Below are positions 12,001 through 23,321 of a stretch of 64,000 bases of DNA, in pieces. Made by a program: the position numbers and the translations under genes. Source of the stretch: Archivesica marissinica (Eukaryota > Mollusca > Bivalvia > Venerida > Vesicomyidae); NCBI GenBank assembly GCA_014843695.1, contig CM026397.1, forward strand, positions 46,500,891-46,564,890. The letters are read 5' to 3'. Numbering within the stretch: the first letter of the stretch is position 1; every line of letters starts with the position of its first letter. The notes beneath the pieces are model-generated. The model saw only the letters and a list, made by a program, of their open reading frames with translations, did no database searches and had not been told where the DNA came from.

Positions 12001-15000
12001 CATCGTTACAATGCCTTCGCTCTATCCCACTACCCTCTATAGACCAACCATCGTTACAATGCCTTCGCTCTATCCCACTACCCTCTATAGACCAACCATC
12101 GTTACAATGCCTTCGCTCTATCCCACTACCCTCTATAGACCAACCATCGTTACAATGCCTTCTATCCCACTACCCTCTATAGACCAACCATCGTTACAAT
12201 GCCTTCTACCCCGCTACCCTCTATAGACCAACCATCGTTACAATGCCTTCTACCCCGCTACCCTCTATAGACCAACCATCGTTACAATGCCTTCTATCCC
12301 ACTACCCTCTATAGACCAACCATCGTTACAATGCCCTCTATCCCACTACCCTCTATAGACCAACCATCGTTACAATGCCTTCTACCCCACTACCCTCTAT
12401 AGACCAACCATCGTTACAATGCCTTCTATCCCACTACCCTCTATAGACCAACCATCGTTACAATGCCTTCTACCCCGCTACCCTCTATAGACCAACCATC
12501 GTTACAATGCCTTCTACCCCGCTACCCTCTATAGACCAACCATCGTTACAATGCCTTCGCTCTATCCCACTACCCTCTATAGACCAACCATCGTTACAAT
12601 GCCTTCGCTCTATCCCACTACCCTCTATAGACCAACCATCGTTACAATGCCTTCGCTCTATCCCACTACCCTCTATAGACCAACCATCGTTACAATGCCT
12701 TCGCTCTATCCCACTACCCTCTATAGACCAACCATCGTTACAATGCCTTCGCTCTATCCCACTACCCTCTATAGACCAACCATCGTTACAATGCCTTCGC
12801 TCTATCCCACTACCCTCTATAGACCAACCATCGTTACAATACCTTCGCTCTATCCCACTACCCTCTATAGACCAACCATCGTTACAATGCCTTCGCTCTA
12901 TCCCACTACCCTCTATAGACCAACCATCGTTACAAATGTAAATTGCTTTATAATGCTACGCTATATAAAGCGTGTCTTTTCTGACGGACGGATGTACGAA
13001 CGGATGTACACAGTGATTTTGGCTAGGCTATGTGGCATAGGTATCTCTATCCTCTCTCTATACCCTGTCTTTGTATCAGACATAATAAACAAGTAACATG
13101 TTTGAAAGTACCTCATCCAGATTGCTGAGGTGTTGCTTCTTTAACCTACCGCCTTTTCTTTGAAATCTGCAAATTAAATGTAATTTCATAAAAGCTTCAA
13201 CATTCATGAATCATAATACGTTTTTATTTTCCATTTTCCGTAGATAATCAAAATGTACACCGAAACAAAACATAGGTTTAATATCCCCAACTATATTAAA
13301 GACAATAGCACCGTCACTACGGTCGGGATTAGCTGTCCAATTAGCGCAGTGGTTAGTGAGCTTGCCTCACACCAATGCAACCCGGGTTCAATCCTCGGAC
13401 CGGGAAGTATGTGAGATAGTACGATGGTCGCCAGATCGGACAGGTGGGTTTTCTCTGGGTGCTCCGGTTTCCTACCACACGAATGACCATATGTATGCTT
13501 TCATCCGCGACAACGAGAGTGATTAATATAAGTTGTTAAAACTTGCTTCACAATCGTAAAACAAATAAAGTTTAATCTCAAACTACTGTCGGGAATGGCC
13601 GTAGCTTAAACTAATGTAGCTAGAACGACCCGTTTGCTTTTCTTGAAATTGTCAGGTTTTGTATTATATACATGTATATGTAAAATTAATCGACCAATAC
13701 AATATGATTAAACTAAACAGTCACTATGGAAGCTGCCATCGACCACGTTAATACTAATATTAACTAGAGAGACGCACACCCAATGGTATATTACACATGG
13801 GAACTTCACTGACCAATCTAACCACATGCGTCGACAAATATCTCATTGATCAAATGCCCAATACTTCTTCCTCGACCTACCATCTACCTATACACAAAGT
13901 GTATCCAATTAGCGCAGTGGTTAGCGCACTCACCAATGAAACCCGGGTTTGATCCTCGGACCGGAAAGTATGCGAGAGGGTACGGTGGTCGCCAGCTCGG
14001 ACAGGTGGAGTTTCTCCAGGTACTCCGGTTTTCTCCCACATGAATGACCACATAAATGTTACGCTTTCATCTGCGCCAAAGATTGATTAATATAAGTTGT
14101 TAAAACTTGCTTCACAATCTTTGTCAAATAAATAAAGTTTGAAAAACATGTTCAGTCGGGGGAATATAACTGGACATACTTAAACAAATGCATGTATCCT
14201 CTTTATATAATTTTCGCAGGTTCGATCCCTCGTCTGACCCTAATAAAATTAACAGTCTTTCAGATGGGACTTTAAACCGAGGTCTCCTGTCGGTGCTGTA
14301 CATCATGCACGTAAAATAACCAGAGGATACTCTGGAATGGGTCTCTGTCTGTATCATTCATTGCACTATCTTCCAAAATCTAAAATGACTAATCTCTTAA
14401 GGAGGTGTCGCTCATATGGGCAACCATTAGCGACGATAAATAAACGTAAAACACACGCATATATAATTTTGTACCTTTTCATGAGCCACTGTAAATACAG
14501 AATCGGTTCCAGCATCACTGTCGTGTAAAAATACCCGCAACTGGGAAATAGAGATTTTCATTTTAAATACAAGTCAAATATTTGAGCGAAAATATCTTGC
14601 AGTTATTAAGTTCAATCTCTGTTTATTGGTACAAAATCATAGCAAGAGTATGTAAAGTAAAGTCGTGTATTGTTTATTATAGTGTCACCCTTATTTAAAG
14701 GGCCAGCCATTTCTGACTTATGAAAGTGTTTGTTTATTATAGTGTCACCCCTATTTAAAGGGCCAGCCATTTCTGACTTATGAAAGTGTTTGTTTATTAT
14801 AGTGTCGCCCCTATTTAAAGGGCCAGCCATTTCTGACTTATGAAAGTGTTTGTTTATTATAGTGTCACCCCTATTTAAAGGGCCAGCCATGTCTGACTTA
14901 TGAGACACCTCTTTTTATGAACATCAGTATTTCCCGAATCCTATGCTTGTATACCAGGCGCCAGGCTGGTAGGCAATCGGTAACCATTATTTAACTAGCT

Positions 15001-18000
15001 GGCGGCTCCACCAACCGGCCATATCGGAACGAACCCCTGATGAGATTTGAACTTTCGACCTCCCATTCCGTATGACAAAGACAAACACATACACAACTAA
15101 ATTCATTCTTGATCAAGCGGAGTTACTCTGTAAATACTGGAAGATCACACAATTGAGTTAGGAGTCTTCCTCCACCAACAATAGTCGGAGAGTTGCCATA
15201 TGACCCAATATTTCGGTGCGAATTTAAGCCCCCAAAACAAACAAACTTGATTGGAGGTACGGCTGTCCCAGTCCCAGTGACCCTGTAACTATACTTACCA
15301 CATACCATCGTATTCCTTTATTTCCTTCTTAGTTAGAAGTCGGAAGTTCTTCACACAATCTTTCCAAAATGGTGGCTATAAAATATACAAAATGTAGCGT
15401 GACCTGCTGGTCAGGTTTGAATAGTATAGGATAACGTTTATTTGCATATTAACTAAATCCACTACGTGTTTAAAGTTATACTCCTGTTCAAAACAACACA
15501 ATTGAAAGGTCTACGAGTATCCTGTTCTTTATGCAAGAAGTTTAAACAACATTAAAATACATATTTCGGTGATCAGGAGATATTACACTAATAAACACAA
15601 ATCTTCTTTTTCTTTTATGATTTCCAATGATTTTGGCTAATATAATATTTGTTTTCAAATTTTATTCATTTTAGCTGCCCTGTCATTTCTCTACAATACA
15701 CAACCGCACAACCACATACGTTAACGTGAACGTATAAATACAAAATAGTTCCTGTTAGTTACTTTCTGTTTGCAGTCATTATTAAAACTACAGACAAAAC
15801 GTATTCATTAGAATATATTAACATTATAATTAAATTTAATGTTTAATGATTGTCAGAATATACAAAAAGTAGTACATGCAACCGCGGAGGAATACGAAAC
15901 TGAAGCAGTAACAGAGAAAATGCCATCTTTCACTGCTTCAAAGCAGTGGAAAATGGAATTTTCTCTTTCACTGAGAAAACTCTTACCGTTCATTGGAAAG
16001 CATAAAAGAAAAGAATATTCTTACTCGAATAAAGTTATATATTTTTCAAGTACATTAGAACTGCACAAATGAAGGATTTCATTAATGCATAATCTGGCTA
16101 ATACTGCTATTGTAAAGAATAAAATTGTATGACAGAAACTGTTGACATTCTTTCTGAACAGTACAATCACCTTTATAATATAGTAAAGTGTGTTGAAAAA
16201 TATCGACACGCATGCTCGAGGATAATGTCATAGCCTCGAGTCGCTAGTATAGCAGCATGTTTGAGGATAATGCCCTCGCGTCGCTAGTATTGCAGAACGT
16301 TCGAGGATTACGTCCCAACCTCGAGTCGCTGGTATAGCAGAACATTCGAGGATAACATCCCAACCTCGAGTCGCTGGTATAGCAATTCTATGCAGTGCAT
16401 CGAGAGTCACCTGACGGGTCAGTAGTCCAGTGGTTAACACATTGGACTGTGAATCCAGTGGTCACAGATTCTCTGTCTGTATCATTACACTATCCTCCAA
16501 AATCTAAAATGGCTAATCTTTTAAGGAGGCGTTGCTCATATGGGCAACCGGTAGCGACGATAAATAAACGTAAAACACACACTGGCAAAATATGTACCTC
16601 GTCATTGGGATCTGCAGTCAGCCGATAGCCGGACACGATGCACGCTCCCGTGTATTTGGCACAGTCTGTATCTGCCAACCATGACATATGTTCGAATGTT
16701 TTGTAACTCCATTGTCTACATAGATAGAATACACAACAGCAGGTGTAATACAGTCCAACGTGTGATAGATAGAATACACAACAACAGGTGGAATACAGTA
16801 CAACATGTGATAGATAGAATACACAACAGCAGGTGTAATACAGTCCAACATGTGATAGATAGAATACACAACAGCAGGTGTAATACAGTATAACATGTGA
16901 TGGATAGGATACACAACAGCAGGTGTAATACAGTCCAACATGTGATGGATAGGATACACAACAGCAGGTGTAATACAGTCCAACATGTGATAGATAAATA
17001 CACAACAGCAGGTGTAATACAGTCAACATATGATAGATAGAATACACAACAGCAGGTGTAATACAGTACAACATGTGATTGATAGAATACACAACAGCAG
17101 GTGTAATACAGTCCAACATGTGATGGATAGAATACACAACAGCAGGTGTAATACAGTACAACATGTGATGGATAGAATACACAACAGCAGGTGTAATACA
17201 GTCCAACATGTGATAGATAGAATACACAACAGCAGGTGTAATACAGTCAACATTGATAGATAGAATACACAACAGCAGGTGTAATACAGTATAACATGTG
17301 ATGGATAGGATAAACAGCAGGTGTAATACAGTCCAACATATGATAGATAGAATACACAACAGCAGGTGTAATACAGTACAACATGTGATTGATAGAATAC
17401 ACAACAGCAGGTGTAATACAGTCCAACATGTGATGGATAGAATACACAACAGCAGGTGTAATACAGTCCAACATGTGATAGATAGAATACACAACAGCAG
17501 GTGTAATACAGTCCAACATGTGATAGATAGAATACACAACAGCAGGTGTAATACAGTACAACATGTGATGGATAGAATACACAACAGCAGGTGTAATACA
17601 GTACAACATGTGATTGATAGAATACACAACAGCAGGTGTAATACAGTACAACATGTGATGGATAGAATACACAACAGCAGGTGTAATACAGTCCAACATG
17701 TGATGGATAGAATACACAACAGCAGGTGTAATACAGTATAACATGTGATGGATAGGATACACAACAGCAGGTGTAATACAGTCCAACATGTGATGGATAG
17801 AATACACAACAGCAGGTGTAATACAGTATAACATGTGATGGATAGGATACACAACAGCAGGTGTAATACAGTCCAACATGTGATGGATAGAATACACAAC
17901 AGCAGGTGTAATACAGTCCAACATGTGATGGATAGAATACACAACAGCAGGTGTAATACAGTCCAACATGTGATAGATAGAATACACAACAGCAGGTGTA

Positions 18001-21000
18001 ATACAGTATAACATGTGATGGATAGGATACACAACAGCAGGTGTAATACAGTCCAACATGTGATGGATAGGATACACAACAGCAGGTGTAATACAGTCCA
18101 ACATGTGATAGATAGAATACACAACAGCAGGTGTAATACAGTACAACATGTGATAGATAGAATACACAACAGCAGGTGTAATACAGTCCAACATGTGATG
18201 GATAGGATACACAACAGCAGGTGTAATACAGTCCAACATGTGATGGATAGGATACACAACAGCAGGTGTAATACAGTCCAACATGTGATGGATAGAATAC
18301 ACAACAGCAGGTGTAATACAGTCCAACATGTGATGGATAGAATACACAACAGCAGGTGTAATACAGTCCAACATGTGATGGATAGAATACACAACAGCAG
18401 GTGTAATACAGTCCAACATGTGATGGATAGGATACACAACAGCAGGTGTAATACAGTCCAACATGTGATGGATAGAATACACAACAGCAGGTGTAATACA
18501 GTCCAACATGTGATGGATAGAATACACAACAGCAGGTGTAATACAGTCCAACATGTGATGGATAGGATACACAACAGCAGGTGTAATACAGTCCAACATG
18601 TGATGGATAGGATACACAACAGCAGGTGTAATACAGTCCAACATGTGATGGATAGAATACACAACAGCAGGTGTAATACAGTCCAACATGTGATGGATAG
18701 GATACACAACAGCAGGTGTAATACAGTCCAACATGTGATAGATAGGATACACAACAGCAGGTGTAATACAGTCCAACATGTGATGGATAGAATACACAAC
18801 AGCAGGTGTAATACAGTCCAACATGTGATAGATAGAATACACAACAGCAGGTGTAATACAGTCCAATATGTGATAGATAGAATACACAACAGCAGGTGTA
18901 ATACAGTATAACATGTGATGGATAGGATACACAACAGCAGGTGTAATACAGTCCAATATGTGATGGATAGAATACACAACAGCAGGTGTAATACAATCCA
19001 ACATGTGATGGATAGGATACACAACAGCAGGTGTAATACAGTATAACATGTGATAGATAGAATATACAACAGCAGGTGTAATATAGTCCAACATGTGATA
19101 GATAGGATACACAACAGCAGGTGTAATACAGTATAACATGTGATGGATAGGATACACAACAGCAGGTGTAATACAGTCCAACATGTGATGGATAGAATAC
19201 ACAACAGCAGGTGTAATACAGTCCAACATGTGATGGATAGAATACACAACAGCAGGTGTAATACAGTCCAACATGTGATAGATAGAAACACAACAGCAGG
19301 TGTAATACAGTATAACATGTGATGGATAGGATACACAACAGCAGGTGTAATACAGTCCAACATGTGATGGATAGGATACACAACAGCAGGTGTAATACAG
19401 TCCAACATGTGATGGATATAATACACAACAGCAGGTGTAATACAGTCCAACATGTGATGGATAGGATACACAACAGCAGGTGTAATACAGTCCAACATGT
19501 GATAGATAGGATACACAACAGCAGGTGTAATACAGTCCAACATGTGATGGATAGAATACACAACAGCAGGTGTAATACAGTCCAACATGTGATAGATAGA
19601 ATACACAACAGCAGGTGTAATACAGTCCAATATGTGATAGATAGAATACACAACAGCAGGTGTAATACAGTATAACATGTGATGGATAGAATACACAACA
19701 GCAGGTGTAATACAGTCCAATATGTGATGGATAGAATACACAACAGCAGGTGTAATACAATCCAACATGTGATGGATAGGATACACAACAGCAGGTGTAA
19801 TACAGTATAACATGTGATAGATAGAATATACAACAGCAGGTGTAATATAGTCCAACATGTGATAGATAGGATACACAACAGCAGGTGTAATACAGTATAA
19901 CATGTGATGGATAGGATACACAACAGCAGGTGTAATACAGTCCAACATGTGATGGATAGAATACACAACAGCAGGTGTAATACAGTCCAACATGTGATAG
20001 ATAGAATACACAACAGCAGGTGTAATACAGTATAACATGTGATGGATAGGATACACAACAGCAGGTGTAATACAGTCCAACATGTGATGGATAGGATACA
20101 CAACAGCAGGTGTAATACAGTCCAACATGTGATAGATAGAATACACAACAGCAGGTGTAATACAGTCCAACATGTGATGGATAGAATACACAACAGCAGG
20201 TGTAATACAGTCCAACATGTGATAGATAGAATACACAACAGCAGGTGTAATACAGTATAACATGTGATGGATAGGATACACAACAGCAGGTGTAATACAG
20301 TCCAACATGTGATGGATAGGATACACAACAGCAGGTGTAATACAGTCCAACATGTGATAGATAGAATACACAACAGCAGGTGTAATACAGTACAACATGT
20401 GATAGATAGAATACACAACAGCAGGTGTAATACAGTCCAACATGTGATGGATAGGATACACAACAGCAGGTGTAATACAGTCCAACATGTGATGGATAGG
20501 ATACACAACAGCAGGTGTAATACAGTCCAACATGTGATGGATAGAATACACAACAGCAGGTGTAATACAGTCCAACATGTGATGGATAGAATACACAACA
20601 GCAGGTGTAATACAGTCCAACATGTGATGGATAGAATACACAACAGCAGTTGTGTAATACAGTCCAACATGTGATGGATAGAATACACAACAGCAGGTGT
20701 AATACAGTCCAACATGTGATGGATAGGATACACAACAGCAGGTGTAATACAGTCCAACATGTGATGGATAGGATACACAACAGCAGGTGTAATACAGTCC
20801 AACATGTGATGGATAGAATACACAACAGCAGTTGTGTAATACAGTCCAACATGTGATGGATAGAATACACAACAGCAGGTGTAATACAGTCCAACATGTG
20901 ATGGATAGAATACACAACAGCAGGTGTAATACAGTCCAACATGTGATGGATAGGATACACAACAGCAGGTGTAATACAGTCCAACATGTGATAGATAGGA

Positions 21001-22797
21001 TACACAACAGCAGGTGTAATACAGTACAACGTGTGATAGATAGAATACACAACAGCAGGTGTAATACAGTCCAACGTGTGATGAATAGAATACACAACAG
21101 CAGGTGTAATACAGTATAACATGTGATGGATAGGATACACAACAGCAGGTGTAATACAGTCCCTACAATACAGTGCTAAGCACACCATGGAGCCACATAT
21201 AAACACACATAATTAGCTGTCCGATTAGTGCAGTGGTTAGTGCGCTCGCTTCTCACCAACGCAACCCGAGTTTGATCCTCGGACCGGGAAGAATGTGAGA
21301 TGGTACTGTGGTCGCCAGATCGGACAGGTGGGTTTTCTCCGGGTACTCCGGTTTCCTCCCACACAAATGACCACTTACTGTATGCGCTTTTAATCCGTGC
21401 CAACGAGAGTGATTAATATAAGTTGTTAAAACTTGCTTCACAAGTGTTGTAAAATAAATAAAGTTTAAACTTTGGTACAGTAAAATAAACAGTCTTTCAG
21501 ATGGGACTTTAAACCGAGGTCTCATGTCGGTGCTTTACACCGTGCATGTAAAAGAATCAGAGGAAAGCAAAGCACACATATACACAATGCTGCCAGGCCC
21601 ATATAATACGAAGACAATTGCGATATTTCGGATCTAGTATAGTTTTTACAAATTTGTTATAGCTCGATTGCGAAACAAGTTCTTACAATTTATATTAATC
21701 ACTCTCGAGACCTCATTCCTGATGGAATCCATCACCACGAGGGAGAGAGAAGAGGCTAGTGGAATTTAAATGCCTTGCCTAATTGACTGGTTGAATGCAA
21801 AGAAATAACACATTTTGTTTATCACTGCTTTGCATGTGTTATTTTTAATGTATGTATGTTCCTTTAATGTCAAACCACTCGCGGGGACTTAGACATGTTT
21901 TCCTGGGCAGGCTCAGCCGACCTAGGCGATTAACCAGTACTAAGCAATGTGTGTGAGGTGCACTACATAAGTGGCCTGACCAAGTATCGAACCCGGGACC
22001 GTTCGATTCCAAATCCGACGCTCTACCACTGGACCACGGACGCAACATACTTTAATGAGTAATCCAGTAAAACAATGTCTTCAATATTACAACATATATT
22101 ACACACTCTCGTTGGCGCAGATGAAAGTATATGTATGAGGACTTGGTAACCACCACCGTGCCATCTCACATACATGCGAGGATCGGACCCAGGTTGCATT
22201 TGTGAGAAACGAGCATGCTAACCACTGCGCTAATCAGACAACCCAGCATTAGTAGTGGCGTCCGGTCCAGTGGTAGAGCGTCAGATTTGGAATCGAACGG
22301 TCCCGGGTTCGATACTCGGTCAGGCCACGTATGTAGTGTCATTGAGCAAGGCACCTCACACACATTGCTTAGTACTGGTTAATCGCTTAGCTCGGTTAAG
22401 CCTGCCCAGGAAAACATGTCTAAGTCCCCACGAGGGGTTTGACATTAAAGGAACATACATACATACATACATTTAATAGTACATTGACGTATACAGTGTT
22501 TCCTAGTATAGAGTTGCAAAGTTGTTGCAAATGTACATTCAATAGAGTGTTACGTTAGTGATTGAATTAAAGTCTGCCCAGTTAAAAAGCCAATCTAATG
22601 TACCTGATCTTCTCTTCTGGTGTATCACCAAGGAGATGTGGCTCCCAGAATCCACCAGAAACATCCGAGGTTGTATTTGGTGTGAACTTGTCCGCTATTA
22701 CTATGACCTCTGCATTTGGGTGCAGTTCGAGAACCCGTAACGCAGACGACAATCCGATTACACCAGCACCAAGTACGCATATCTTACATGTAACCAT
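8987..22797 (-). CDS. DDO: D-aspartate/D-amino-acid oxidase family protein, 3' end outside window (7 exons)
   Basis: Joined minus-strand exons: 22797-22604, 16715-16598, 15375-15299, 14540-14475, 13166-13112, 9547-9443, 9060-8987. They join in one open frame for about 229 residues of an enzyme usually about 340 long. Seen: the FAD dinucleotide motif GAGVIGLS at residues 10-17, KFTPNTTSDVSGGFW in the flavin-contact region, GYFYTT, INCTGVGA, and PVRGQVMRVIAPWI. Known of the family: peroxisomal FAD enzymes that oxidatively deaminate D-amino acids to 2-oxo acids, ammonia and H2O2. Invertebrate members are often D-aspartate oxidases, and the GDTP element near residue 55 hints at DDO. However, parts such as LEPILYLQWL look closer to DAO. 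The substrate-deciding C-terminal Arg and the peroxisomal targeting signal lie beyond the left edge. Confidence 0.88.
9443..9547 (-). CDS. DDO: D-amino-acid oxidase family exon 6
   Basis: Acceptor TATTTAG, donor GTTAGT, 35 codons in phase 0. It encodes LADGDYDIIINCTGVGANQL and continues to PVRGQVMR, the highly recognisable NCTG...RGQ block that contacts FAD. A downstream AG at 9542-9541 would break phase and is not used. Confidence 0.9.
9730..10022 (-). mobile_element. SINE-E, full length, with target-site duplication
   Basis: tRNA-like head with B box GGTTCGACCC-type sequence at the right end. The tail GATAAATAAACGTAAAACAC is at the left end. The 13-bp TTGTATGTATATT occurs at 9714-9726 and 10024-10036, flanking the element. 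Confidence 0.85.
10024..10256 (-). mobile_element. MITE-J copy
   Basis: Contains CCAAGCAAGTTTAAAAA inverted as TTTTTAAACTTGCTTGG, and a doubled terminus GCAAACATTGGTCCAGACAC at 10201-10252. A second copy in the opposite orientation lies at 36085-36345. Confidence 0.75.
10257..10774. other. intronic DNA, mostly unique
   Basis: A short local repetition of GGTCACATTTCT near 10408-10445 is the only structure seen. No exon is recognised. Confidence 0.5.
10775..12936 (+). repeat. 44/48-bp minisatellite (about 48 copies)
   Basis: The monomer contains CTCTATAGACCAACCATCGT followed by TACAATGCCTTC. A 4-bp variant (TTCGCTC) makes 48-bp units. The 48-bp class is clustered at 12003-12140 and 12549-12936 and, being divisible by three, opens a false 16-residue repeat frame. 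Confidence 0.95.
13112..13166 (-). CDS. DDO: D-amino-acid oxidase family exon 5
   Basis: Acceptor TTAATTTGCAG, donor GTACTT. It encodes FQRKGGRLKKQHLSNLDE, matching the family's F-x-x-x-GG-x-x-x-x-x-x-x-x-L-x-EL segment. Phase 2 to phase 0. Confidence 0.83.
13331..13584 (+). mobile_element. SINE-A
   Basis: A box-like TTAGCGCAGTGGTTAGTGAG, B box GGGTTCAATCC, and the tail TATAAGTTGTTAAAACTTGC ending in AAATAAAGTTT. Lies in the oxidase intron upstream of exon 5. Confidence 0.85.
13902..14141 (+). mobile_element. SINE-A
   Basis: Second copy with TTAGCGCAGTGGTTAGCGCA, B box GGGTTTGATCC and the same tail. Its 5' part lacks a few bases of the head. Confidence 0.85.
14216..14462 (+). mobile_element. 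SINE-E, 5'-truncated
   Basis: Starts at the B box (CGCAGGTTCGATCC) and runs through AACAGTCTTTCAGATGGGAC to GATAAATAAACGTAAAACAC. Its tail ends 13 bp from oxidase exon 4. Confidence 0.85.
14475..14540 (-). CDS. DDO: D-amino-acid oxidase family exon 4
   Basis: Acceptor CTATTTCCCAG, donor GTACAA, 66 bp, phase 2 to phase 2. It encodes CGYFYTTVMLEPILYLQWLM, the conserved Tyr/Thr segment lining the active-site side of DAO/DDO. Confidence 0.83.
14668..14903 (-). repeat. 60-bp tandem repeat of a SINE-F tail (4 copies)
   Basis: The unit contains GGGCCAGCCATTTCTGACTT and TTGTTTATTATAGTGTC. The same tail occurs once only in the SINE-F copy at 57500-57745. Confidence 0.9.
14904..15110 (-). mobile_element. 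SINE-F body
   Basis: Reverse-strand copy of the element at 57500-57745, sharing CGTTCCGATATGGCCGGTTG and the CTGGTATACAAGCATAGGAT stretch. It has an internal-promoter-like box but no clear tRNA fold. Confidence 0.75.
15299..15375 (-). CDS. DDO: D-amino-acid oxidase family exon 3
   Basis: Acceptor ATTTTATAG, encoding PPFWKDCVKNFRLLTKKEIK and then EYDGM. It matches the P-x-W-K-D-x-V-x-x-FR-x-LT segment of the family. Two donors overlap: GTATGT at 15305 and GTAAGT at 15298. Only the second gives phase 2, as needed for exon 4. Confidence 0.83.
15380..16210. other. AT-rich intronic DNA
   Basis: No domain-bearing frame. A 77-codon open frame at 15839-16072 lacks recognisable features or splice context, so I do not call it a gene. 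Confidence 0.5.
16212..16385 (+). repeat. degenerate repeat of about 45 bp (4 copies)
   Basis: Units contain TCGAGGATAA and ACCTCGAGTCGCTGGTATAG, with the CTCGAG core. Directly followed by a SINE-E copy. Confidence 0.8.
16411..16580 (+). mobile_element. SINE-E with internal deletion, abutting oxidase exon 2
   Basis: The head CTGACGGGTCAGTAGTCCAG is intact, but the copy jumps from TCACAGATTC to the CTCTGTCTGTATCATT part, losing the body. The tail ends at 16580, 17 bp from the exon 2 donor at 16597. Confidence 0.82.
16598..16715 (-). CDS. DDO: D-amino-acid oxidase family exon 2
   Basis: Acceptor ATCTATGTAG, donor GTACAT. It encodes QWSYKTFEHMSWLADTDCAK and then GACIVSGYRL, aligning by eye with the W-x-x-x-TF and VSG segments of DAO/DDO. 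The acceptor is only a few bases from the 45-bp array. A SINE-E copy ends 17 bp beyond the donor. Confidence 0.87.
16719..21160 (+). repeat. 45-bp minisatellite (about 98 copies) with higher-order structure
   Basis: The monomer contains AATACACAACAGCAGGTGTA followed by ATACAGTCCAACATGTGAT. Variants are GATAGATAG/GATGGATAG, AGAATAC/AGGATAC and GTCC/GTAC/GTAT. The block from about 18861 recurs at about 19625 (764 bp apart, about 17 units). A rare TTGTGTAATACAG variant recurs at 20648 and 20830. The array fills most of the oxidase intron 1. Confidence 0.96.
21213..21470 (+). mobile_element. SINE-A
   Basis: Near-complete copy: GATTAGTGCAGTGGTTAGTG, B box GAGTTTGATCC and the tail AAAATAAATAAAGTTTAAAC. 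It follows the 45-bp array. Confidence 0.87.
21482..21565 (+). mobile_element. SINE-E body fragment
   Basis: AGTCTTTCAGATGGGACTTT through CCGTGCATGTAAAAGAATCA. This is the same segment that forms the 62-bp array at 3595-6330. Confidence 0.8.
21641..21783 (-). mobile_element. SINE-B fragment
   Basis: Reverse-strand tail (AGCTCGATTGCGAAACAAGT) and the ATGGAATCCATCACCACGAG section. The tRNA-like head is missing. Confidence 0.8.
21850..22046 (-). mobile_element. SINE-D
   Basis: tRNA-like head on the right (TGGTAGAGCGTCGGATTTGG read on the minus strand), B box GGGTTCGATAC, and an end with GGGGTTTGACATT-like sequence. Confidence 0.83.
22100..22242 (-). mobile_element. SINE-A, 3'-truncated
   Basis: The minus-strand head (GATTAGCGCAGTGGTTAGCA) is at the right end. 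It ends at GCGCCAACGAGAGTG without the usual tail. Confidence 0.78.
22255..22472 (+). mobile_element. SINE-D with ACAT tail
   Basis: TGGTAGAGCGTCAGATTTGG, GGGTTCGATACTCGG, and the end TTTGACATTAAAGGAACATA followed by an (ACAT)n tail. It lies just downstream (minus-strand sense) of oxidase exon 1. Confidence 0.85.
22604..22797 (-). CDS. DDO: D-amino-acid oxidase family exon 1 (start codon)
   Basis: The ATG sits in a good Kozak context (CACCATGG). It encodes KICVLGAGVIGLSSALRVLE, the Rossmann beta-alpha-beta fold for FAD, then TPNTTSDVSGGFWEPHLLGD. Donor ATCAG|GTACAT ends in phase 2, matching exon 2. Confidence 0.9.
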
Positions 22798-22882
22798 GGT
22801 GACTTAACTATATTAAAAATAAAATTATGTGACGATAATTATATATACATACGGACACACGTTTTGCACGGTATTTTTTTTA

Positions 22883-23120
22883 TATGTATAGGATATAAGC
22901 CGAAAACGATCCAATATGTAAAAATATTGGACTATGTGAGGCGCGTAACGCCAGGGACAGTACCAATATTTTACATATTGGATCCGTTTGAGGCTTATAT
23001 CTTAAAACACACACACTTATACAACAAGATCCGACTAATTAAAATTGCTAATTTCATACATTTACTCGTATAATTTAATATAATACTCGCCTTTTGACAG
23101 CAGTCCAATACTAATGGTTT
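22883..23120 (-). mobile_element. MITE-H (hairpin element), copy 1
   Basis: GGATATAAGCCGAAAACGAT and CCAATATGTAAAAATATTGG are mirrored downstream by CCAATATTTTACATATTGGA. An inverted, related copy lies at 57040-57275 and shares GACAGCAGTCCA(A)TA at the far end. It sits in the upstream region of the oxidase gene. Confidence 0.75.
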
Positions 23121-23321
23121 GCCAGTGCAACAGTATGACGTCACGATAAGTGTTTTAACAGCAATTAAAGTCAATAACAAGCAGTAGCACATTAAATATT
23201 ATGTAATCTAAATTGATTGATCTAAAGTGTCTACCTGTATTGAAAAGTGTTTATATGCCTGTATTGAAGTGGCTACCTGTGTTGTCTACCTGCATTAAAA
23301 AAAGTGTCAACATGTATTGAA

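Noticed and set aside
15839..16072. 77-codon plus-strand open frame in an oxidase intron
   Set aside because: No recognisable domain, no conserved motif and no neighbouring splice signals. Within chance expectation for AT-rich DNA of this length.
16490..21206. Very long open frames on both strands (1266 to 1550 codons) in the 45-bp array
   Set aside because: The period is divisible by three and the monomer lacks stops in those frames. The proteins are pure 15-residue repeats with no domain, and true oxidase exons flank the array in another frame.
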